From Sphingobacteriaceae bacterium (GTDB lineage Bacteria > Bacteroidota > Bacteroidia > B-17B0 > Aurantibacillaceae), in contig JADJMM010000002.1 in NCBI GenBank assembly GCA_016709575.1, positions 124,001-188,000 on the forward strand: a stretch of DNA of 64,000 nt, given 5' to 3'. The notes beneath the pieces are model-generated. The model was not told the origin of the DNA and did no database searches. It was given only the letters and a program-made list of their open reading frames with translations. The translations under genes were made by a program, and so were the position numbers. The stretch's first letter is position 1. Each line of letters begins with the position of its first letter. This document shows, one piece after another, positions 57,947-64,000 of this stretch.

Positions 57947-59056
57947 GTGGACAATTCTAATATCATCCGATTTAATAACGCCAACCGTCAGTTTTACATG
58001 ACTGTGAAGAAAAGGGTTGACGAGTATTTCAAAACAAACAACATTTCAAAATTTGGGAATTATAAAATGGTATTGAAGACCATTGCCATGTTTATTATCT
58101 TCTTAGGTCCTTACGCTATTTTAATGTCGAACATCGTTACTAACGGTTACGCTCAAATGGGACTTTGGATTATGATGGGCATAGGTATGAGCGGTGTAGG
58201 TTTATCTGTAATGCACGATGCTAATCATGGTAGCTATTCTAAGAATACCAAAATAAATAAGTTAATGACTTATAGTATGACTTTAATTGGCGGTAGTTCT
58301 TTAAACTGGCAATTACAGCACAATAATCTACATCACACTTTCACCAATATTGAAGGTCATGATGAAGATATTGCACCTTTAGGATTTTTACGTTTCTCAC
58401 CTCACGCAGAGTACAGAAAAATTCACAAGTTTCAATTTTTATACGCTTGGTTTTTTTATGGTTTAATGACTTTGATGTGGGCTTTCACAAAAGACTTTTC
58501 GCAATTAATCCGTTATAATAAAATGGGTTTATTAAAAGGACATAACACTACTTTTAAAGTTGAGTTAATTAAATTATCTATTCACAAAGTAGTTTACTTA
58601 GGTTACAATTTAGTATTGCCGTTAATATTTATTGAGGCTCCAATCTGGCAAATTTTGCTTGGCTTTTTTGCTATGCATTTCACTTGTGGTTTAATTTTAG
58701 CTCTTATTTTCCAACCGGCGCATGTTGTTGAAGAAACTGAATTCCCTACTCCTGCTGCCGATGGCGTACAAATGGAAGATGATTGGGCTTCACACCAAAT
58801 GAAAACAACTGCAAATTTTGCACCTAAAAACTGGTTATTATCTTGGTTTGTTGGTGGTTTAAATTTTCAGGTGGAACATCATTTGTTCCCGAATATTTGT
58901 CACGTACACTACAAAAAAATTGCGCCAATTATTAAGGAAACTGCTAAGGAATTTAATTTACCTTATCACTCTAAACCAACATTTATCGGTGCAGTTATAT
59001 CGCACGCTAAGTTGTTGTATCAATTAGGCAGACCGAATCAGCAGCAAATGGCTTAA
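57947..59056 (+). CDS. membrane fatty acid desaturase
   Basis: This 369-residue di-iron membrane desaturase has three His boxes: HDANHGSY, HNNLHHTF and QVEHHLFPNICH. About four membrane helices lie around them (for example MVLKTIAMFIIFLGPYAILM). QVEHH in place of HxxHH in the last box is typical of front-end and acyl-CoA/acyl-lipid desaturases. No cytochrome b5 domain is seen. It introduces a double bond in acyl chains, helping membrane fluidity; regiospecificity is unknown. It starts with GTG 22 bases past an exact TAnnTTTG (TATCTTTG, 57917-57924), though a TTG at the right distance is missing. It overlaps the AsmA-like gene by 4 bases. Confidence 0.9.
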   Translation: MDNSNIIRFNNANRQFYMTVKKRVDEYFKTNNISKFGNYKMVLKTIAMFIIFLGPYAILMSNIVTNGYAQMGLWIMMGIGMSGVGLSVMHDANHGSYSKNTKINKLMTYSMTLIGGSSLNWQLQHNNLHHTFTNIEGHDEDIAPLGFLRFSPHAEYRKIHKFQFLYAWFFYGLMTLMWAFTKDFSQLIRYNKMGLLKGHNTTFKVELIKLSIHKVVYLGYNLVLPLIFIEAPIWQILLGFFAMHFTCGLILALIFQPAHVVEETEFPTPAADGVQMEDDWASHQMKTTANFAPKNWLLSWFVGGLNFQVEHHLFPNICHVHYKKIAPIIKETAKEFNLPYHSKPTFIGAVISHAKLLYQLGRPNQQQMA

Positions 59057-61650
59057 AAATCTTCATCATCTTCTTCCTTTTTCTTTGGTTGAAGGTTGTT
59101 TGACTTCTTGGTTTTGTTTTCTGTTTCAATTTTAAAATTCTGTGCTTTTGTTTTTTCAGTTTGGTTTATGGTGCTGTCTTTTTTAAACAGACCAAACTCC
59201 TCTTTTAAAATTTGTTTCAGCGTTTGTTTCTCTGCTTTTAAATCTTCTCCAATCTTTTGTTTTAAGCCTTTACGGTCGTATTTGATAATGGGATTGTCAA
59301 CTGTGCCTGTCATTAAAATATAAACGCTGCGGCGGTTTTCCGGATCGTTTTCTTCAAACTCTAACTCCTCATCCAATTGTTTATTAGCACGCTTTTTACT
59401 GGCTAATAATTCACTGAGCAATAATTTAATGTGATAATCAATCTCGTTTTTAAAGGTGTGCTTGCCCCACAACTCCATGTTAAGGGCTGAGTTCTTAATA
59501 TTTGTTTTAGGAATAGTGATAATCTGATTCTTGATATCAAATGCGCTTTGCAGACTGGAAAACTTAATATCTTTCAATTCACTTACTTCAACATACTTCG
59601 ATAAACTCTCGAGTGGTTTAAAATCAACTAATCTGCCTTGTGTAATAGTTAAACTACCATTCGCAGTAACACTTTGTAAATCGCATTGCAATTCTTTCGT
59701 CCAATTACCTGTGAAATTAATATTTGCTGTAGCGAAACCTTTTAAATGTTTATCGGATAAAGTAGATTGTCCGAAATTATTGAATTGATAAAACAGTTTT
59801 GTGATGTTTATATTTTGTAAATCGGATGCAGCTTTAATGGCGATGATTTCCCCACTCGCATCCGCCATCGCATTTAACTGAGCTTTTCCATCCATGGTTG
59901 TTAATGAAATATCTTGCGCCACAATTTTTTGATTGTGAATAGCAATCACACCTGAAACAGACTGGGCTTCAAATTTCGCAAACGAAAAATTAGCGATACT
60001 TGCATTTAAATCGAAATTCAAATTAGCAGGGATATTTACTTTTTCAGAACCCGAATTAGTTCCTCCGTACAATACATCTTCTAAAACTAAAGTATTACTT
60101 TTTAATGCAGCATTTATTACTAAAGGTTGTTGAGGGTCGAATAAATAATTTAAGAAGCCTGGTAGCTGTCCGTTTAATTCCACATCCGAAGTGCCGATTA
60201 ATAATTTAAAATCATTCACAGCTACGTTGCGGTTATTTAAAACAAACCCGCCTTGATTAATATTTATTTCATTTTGTTTACCCTTAAATTTAGTTTTGAT
60301 GTCTTTTAATGTTGCGGAACCTTCAGCGCTGACATTAGGAGAGAATGCGGATTGTTTCATTTCACTTAAACTTCCTTTTACCGCTGCATTTAATTGAACA
60401 CTACCGGAAACAAATTCTAAAGTATCTATTGGCCAGAAATTATTTACATCTTCCAATTTTGCATTTACATTAACGTTTACGTTTAAATACGGGTCAGACA
60501 AATTGGTGATTAAACAAAAGCCGCTAATAGTGTTGCTTCCTAATTGCGCTGACACATTTTGCAAATTCAAATAATCATCTTTTTCACTAACACTTAACTT
60601 ACCTTGAATGTTTAGATTGGTTAACTGCATGTTTTGTTGCTTATACGTTACAGTTGCATTGTTAACACCAAACTCAGCATTAATATTTGCTTTTTCACCC
60701 ACCTTATATTTAATACTTCCCTTACTAAAAAAATCACCTTCGCTTTTGTAATCGTTTATGCGCGATGCGTATTTTTCCGGCAATAACGAAAGGACTGAAG
60801 CTATATCTAAGTTTTTACCGGTGAAATCAAAATCAGCCGTCTCTAAACTATCTGTATAATTAAAATTTACCTCCGTGGCAAAATAAATTTCATTCAATGC
60901 TAATTCAGCCTTACTGATTTTATAATTTGATTTACTAATATCCAATTCAGCATCGTATTTCAAATTCTTTTGATTTAGTAAATTGGTTTTGTTTACAGTC
61001 AAATACTCCAAACGAGCCTTTCCTTCAGTTTTTAAAGCATATTGATCGTTTCCAAAATCACCCGAGAAAACAGCTTCTTTAAATGATAAACTCAATTTCA
61101 CTTTTTGTTCCGTATTTCTATACTTTAAATTTATGCTTTGTAAACTGATGTCCTTTAAAGCGAATTTCAAATTATCGGTACCTTGTCCTTCACTCTTTTT
61201 CCAGAAAATATAATTTGGGCGGCCTTTCCTATCTATACCTAAATTACATTGCGCTCCACTAATATTTATTTTATTGATGGTGTAATTTTTATTCCACAAA
61301 TCCTTCAAGTTAAACATCAGCCTGATGTTCTCAGCAAAAATTAAAGTATCGCGTTCTTTCTTTTCGATGGCTTCCAAAATCAACACATCTTTAAACTCTA
61401 AAGCACATTTTGGGAAAGACTTAATAAATGTTAAATCGATATTCTTCGGGTCGACCTTCACTTCCGATTTCAAATTTTTGTTGAGTTCCCCGATGATGAT
61501 AGATTTCACTTCATCTTCATACACAAAAACAAGGGAAACCGCTGTAATGCCCAGCAGTACTACAATTGCAGTGAGCCACAAAACAGTTTTAATAAAAAAA
61601 CGAAATGGGCGGAACGGTTTCTTTTCAGGTATTTGAACAGTATTCTCCAA
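59053..61650 (-). CDS. AsmA-family envelope protein
   Basis: The 865-residue protein has one N-terminal membrane helix (about residues 20-45, LWLTAIVVLLGITAVSLVFVYE) followed by the AsmA start EVKSIIIGELNKNLKSEVKVDPKNIDLTFIKSFPKCALEFKDV. It continues as long stretches of beta strands with repeated DL.GKL/N phrases and the AsmA C-terminal LSDKHLKGFATANINFTGNW...GSLTITQGRLVDFKPLESLSKYV. The last 70 residues are Lys/Glu-rich. AsmA-like proteins form periplasmic bridge-like structures linked to lipid transport; that role here is by family. It is intact over 2.6 kb. Confidence 0.88.
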   Translation of the reverse strand: MENTVQIPEKKPFRPFRFFIKTVLWLTAIVVLLGITAVSLVFVYEDEVKSIIIGELNKNLKSEVKVDPKNIDLTFIKSFPKCALEFKDVLILEAIEKKERDTLIFAENIRLMFNLKDLWNKNYTINKINISGAQCNLGIDRKGRPNYIFWKKSEGQGTDNLKFALKDISLQSINLKYRNTEQKVKLSLSFKEAVFSGDFGNDQYALKTEGKARLEYLTVNKTNLLNQKNLKYDAELDISKSNYKISKAELALNEIYFATEVNFNYTDSLETADFDFTGKNLDIASVLSLLPEKYASRINDYKSEGDFFSKGSIKYKVGEKANINAEFGVNNATVTYKQQNMQLTNLNIQGKLSVSEKDDYLNLQNVSAQLGSNTISGFCLITNLSDPYLNVNVNVNAKLEDVNNFWPIDTLEFVSGSVQLNAAVKGSLSEMKQSAFSPNVSAEGSATLKDIKTKFKGKQNEININQGGFVLNNRNVAVNDFKLLIGTSDVELNGQLPGFLNYLFDPQQPLVINAALKSNTLVLEDVLYGGTNSGSEKVNIPANLNFDLNASIANFSFAKFEAQSVSGVIAIHNQKIVAQDISLTTMDGKAQLNAMADASGEIIAIKAASDLQNINITKLFYQFNNFGQSTLSDKHLKGFATANINFTGNWTKELQCDLQSVTANGSLTITQGRLVDFKPLESLSKYVEVSELKDIKFSSLQSAFDIKNQIITIPKTNIKNSALNMELWGKHTFKNEIDYHIKLLLSELLASKKRANKQLDEELEFEENDPENRRSVYILMTGTVDNPIIKYDRKGLKQKIGEDLKAEKQTLKQILKEEFGLFKKDSTINQTEKTKAQNFKIETENKTKKSNNLQPKKKEEDDEDF

Positions 61651-61733
61651 TACAATAAAATTGAAAATAAAATCAAAGCCGAATGAGGTGCCGACTTGTT
61701 TTATTTAAACAATAACGTTTTAATAACAGAATG

Positions 61734-62208
61734 TTACTTGGTAATTACCCTAGAGAAGTTAAAATAAATGGTATCAGTAGAGCCGCCTATAAAGGCTTGC
61801 ATTTCGTTTTTTGAGGGCAGACGGTAATTTATGATGCGCGGGAAATCGTGGGCAGGATTTTCAAATTGTACGAGTGTATCTTGCAAAATGGTGCTTGTAA
61901 ATGTAACTGCTTTGCCTTTATTCTGACCTTTAACCTGCGTGATGAAATTCCATTTCCCAGCTTCGTTAATGATCTCAACTTCTTCCATCACATTCGTATC
62001 CTTACCGGAAACCGTATAGGCGCGAGATGAATAAGAACCATCTTCATGCCATTTCCATTCTTCAAATTGTTCTTCTTCGGCTAATTTCCATGTGCCAACT
62101 AACCTGTCAAAAACTAATTTTTCATCTGCTGTTCCTTTACTTTCATCCTTAGTTCGAACAACTCAAACAGAAAATAATACAAACCGAAAATATGACAATT
62201 TTTTTCAT
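61734..62208 (-). CDS. DUF6265-like lipoprotein (one frameshift)
   Basis: An ATG at 62208 starts MKKIVIFSVCIIFCLSCSN, a lipoprotein signal with lipobox CLSC. The frame breaks at about 62149-62155 (one base missing). It continues KDESKGTADEKLVFDRLVGTWKLAEEEQFEEWKWHEDGSY...VSGKDTNVMEEVEI and FENPAHDFPRIINYRLPSKNE to the stop at 61734. The RLVGTW...FEEW and NPAHDFP phrases fit the DUF6265 family. The function is unknown. The product is about 157 residues. Confidence 0.7.
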
Positions 62209-62293
62209 AACAAATTGGTTATATAAGTAAATATAGTGAAATCCACCTAAAATGCAAGTAAATAATAAGTGGATTTACAAGCTAATAACAAGC

Positions 62294-63443
62294 TTATTTG
62301 TAGATAATTTTATGATTAGTCACTTTATCACCTGAAGTAATTCTAACTATATAAAGTCCTCGTGAATAGGTACTCAAATCAATTGTAGAAGTATTTGTTT
62401 GCAATACGCCTTCTGAAATTACCCTTCCGGTATAATCCAAAATTTCAACAGTTGAGTTTTCGTCTGCATTATCTTTTTTACCTGATATTGTAAATACGCC
62501 GCTTTCTGATGGATTTGGAAGAATACTAAATTCATTTGCATTCAAATTCATTTTTCCAACTGCCACCATTTTAGAATAGGTATAGGTGCCATCAAAATCG
62601 GTTTGCTTTAATCTGTAATAAACAACATCAGCTTCTAAAGGTTTTAAATCGAAATCTTTATAGCTTAACAGTCCATTGCTATTTCCAGCTCCCTTTATTG
62701 TAGAAATCGGTTCGAAATAAAATCCGCTTTCACTTCGTTCAACAGTAAAATAACTGTTATTGATTTCCATAGAGGTTGTCCAATCTAGCTCCACAATTCC
62801 ATTAACAGCTTTCGCTTTAAACTCCACCAATTCAATTGGTAAAGCACAACTACTGCAAGAAACCGTAACATTATCTATTTGATATTTTTCACCAGCTGCC
62901 CAAGTTTGAAGCGTAATCCGAAGCACTAAAGTATTCGAAGCCGGTAAACAAGTAGAAAAGTTATATGATGTTCCAGAAGATAATGCGCCTAACAAAACAT
63001 AAGTGCCTCCTGAACACGTTTGCGCACAAGTTCCGCCCTCGGAAGAAGTAAGAGGCACAAATCCTGCACCATTAGAATTATATTCAACACTAATCCAGTC
63101 AACACAATTACAACCACAACCTGCAGTACATTCTTCAAATGAATTTGTGGTTGCGGCTAGATTAAAATCTATGGATAGTGTTAGTCCGTTTGTACAAGCT
63201 GCTGTATTAATACTTCCTGTCGTCCAAGAAGCCGGTCCATTTGTATCCTCACATTCCAAAGCATTTCCATTGACATAAAAATAATCTCCGGCAAGACAGG
63301 TTGCGCAAGATGTAGTCCAAGTTACAGCACCTACGTTATCAGCTCCGGTTGTTGAAGTATTTGCTTCATTAAAAGGTTCTGAAAAAAATAACTTGTGCGC
63401 TTGAAATTACAGTAGCCAAACAAAAAACGACAAGCCAAAACAA
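62294..63443 (-). CDS. T9SS type A sorting-domain protein (one frameshift, start uncertain)
   Basis: The signal peptide reads FWLVVFCLATVISSAQ; no ATG precedes it in frame, so a TTG at 63443 is the best start and the true one may be lost. An A7 run at 63382-63388 should be A6 (plus strand), giving AQVIFSEPFNEANTSTTGADN. The mature protein has a Cys-rich jelly-roll-like domain (CATCLAGDYFYVNGN, ECTAGCGCNCVDWISVEY), a fibronectin-like stretch (ALPIELVEFKAKAVNGIVELDWTTS) and a type A sorting domain (FSILPNPSESGVFTISG to LSTYSRGLYIVRITSG). It is secreted and has no known ligand. Confidence 0.8.
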
Positions 63444-63679
63444 AGTCTTGATGTTTTTGAATTAAAACTACATTGATTTGATATATACTTACTACCGTTC
63501 AAAAAAAGTAATTCAATAAATTAATTTTGAAAGCGGTTAAGGAGTATTTTAAATGAGGGGGTTTAAAATTCCTTTAGGGTGTTCACTTCTTTAAGTGCAA
63601 ACCAAATTTACAAAGTATCTTCCTATAGGATATGTACTTAATATTAACAAAATGCTAAATTTTTGGGGTATTTTAACAA

Positions 63680-63709
63680 TTGCAAAAGGGCACAATTTTT
63701 GTACCTTTA
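63680..63709 (+). promoter_or_regulatory. Bacteroidota-type promoter of thioredoxin-like gene
   Basis: TTG (63680-63682) is followed after 19 bases by TACCTTTA (63702-63709), one base off TAnnTTTG. It lies 19 bases before the ATG at 63729. The rest of the 285-base gap (63444-63728) shows nothing else. Confidence 0.6.
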
Positions 63710-63728
63710 TTAGTCTAAACCCATTACT

Positions 63729-64000
63729 ATGAAAAAGTTATTTCTTTTAGCCACAGTTATTACAGCAGCCATTAGCTCAGCATTTATCCTTGCTCCTGCT
63801 TTTGATGAGTTGGCTATTAATTCAGCCGTGCCTGAGGCAAGCTATAAAATGAAAGATGTTAGCGGCAAAGAAGTTTCTTTAGATGAAGCTAAAACTGCTA
63901 AAGGTTTATTGGTGATTTTTTCTTGTAATACTTGTCCGTACGTAAAACTTAGCGAAACCCGTATAAAGAGTACAGTGATTATTGTGCTACAAATGGTATT
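63729..64000 (+). CDS. thioredoxin-like exported protein (partial, cut by window end)
   Basis: This N-terminal fragment has a signal peptide (MKKLFLLATVITAAISSAFI) and the start of an AhpC/TlpA-type thioredoxin fold: VPEASYKMKDVSGKEVSLDEA, GLLVIFSCNTCPYVKL, with a CxxC redox pair. A frame break at 63965-63967 (A3 should be A4) restores RIKEYSDYCATNGI. It is probably a periplasmic thiol-disulfide or redoxin-type protein; the catalytic role cannot be judged from the fragment. Confidence 0.75.
   Translation, partial: MKKLFLLATVITAAISSAFILAPAFDELAINSAVPEASYKMKDVSGKEVSLDEAKTAKGLLVIFSCNTCPYVKLSETRIKSTVIIVLQMV

Overview
The window is a 64 kb piece of AT-rich chromosome from a gliding-type Bacteroidota bacterium (Flavobacteriia/Sphingobacteriia-like; I cannot place it lower). 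The evidence is four proteins with C-terminal type IX secretion (T9SS) type A sorting tails, one type B (gliding-motility/CHU_C) tail with SprB-like repeats, Bacteroidota-specific families (DUF4295, DUF4783, DUF4834, DUF1599, BT_3928-type DoxX), a carB without the C-terminal allosteric domain, and several TTG-N18-20-TAnnTTTG promoters. I see no rRNA, tRNA, CRISPR array, prophage or insertion sequence.

Layout. 1-6.5 kb: a decayed or mis-sequenced T9SS protein, a CAP/OmpA-like exported protein, nusB and leucine dehydrogenase, all on the minus strand. 6.6-9.3 kb: an operon of SF2 helicase, small membrane protein and UbiA-type prenyltransferase. 9.4-20.6 kb: housekeeping genes (class I aminotransferase, rhomboid protease behind a sigma-54-like promoter, folP facing DUF1599 across a 1-nt gap, a DoxX/MauE membrane protein, FAD-linked oxidase, TatD hydrolase, tcdA, prfC) plus two lipoproteins and a cluster of three dispersed repeats. 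20.7-35 kb: SprB-like adhesin, recG, an APC permease, a ComEA-like HhH protein, a membrane TPR protein, mdh and carB. 35.2-41.8 kb: a Kelch T9SS protein, aspartokinase-lysA, the rpmB-rpmG-DUF4295-ftsY block and a TonB-C-like periplasmic protein. 41.8-46.9 kb: a minus-strand nucleotide-sugar operon (N-acetyltransferase, Gfo/Idh/MocA oxidoreductase, UDP-HexNAc dehydrogenase, dTDP-glucose dehydratase, UDP-GlcNAc/GlcNAcA 4-epimerase) for surface polysaccharide precursors. 47.4-64 kb: a large VPS10-like T9SS protein, a collagen-like lipoprotein, an M1 peptidase with a C-terminal outer-membrane-barrel-like half, nadC-DUF4783-rlmH, a fatty acid desaturase, an AsmA-like protein, a DUF6265 lipoprotein, another T9SS protein and the start of a thioredoxin-like protein.

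How the parts connect: the surface theme (T9SS cargo, SprB-like adhesin, polysaccharide precursors, AsmA, M1-barrel protein) fits a gliding or surface-degrading lifestyle. The rest is core metabolism: lysine/aspartate, folate, NAD, pyrimidine/arginine via carB, and probably menaquinone.

Quality caveat that governs the annotation: about 18 genes are broken by single-base indels, mostly missing A/T in homopolymers, after which the protein continues unchanged in another frame. Two genes (ftsY, aspartokinase) also lack larger blocks, including residues essential for function. I read most of this as sequencing/assembly error and therefore give whole-gene coordinates, naming each break.
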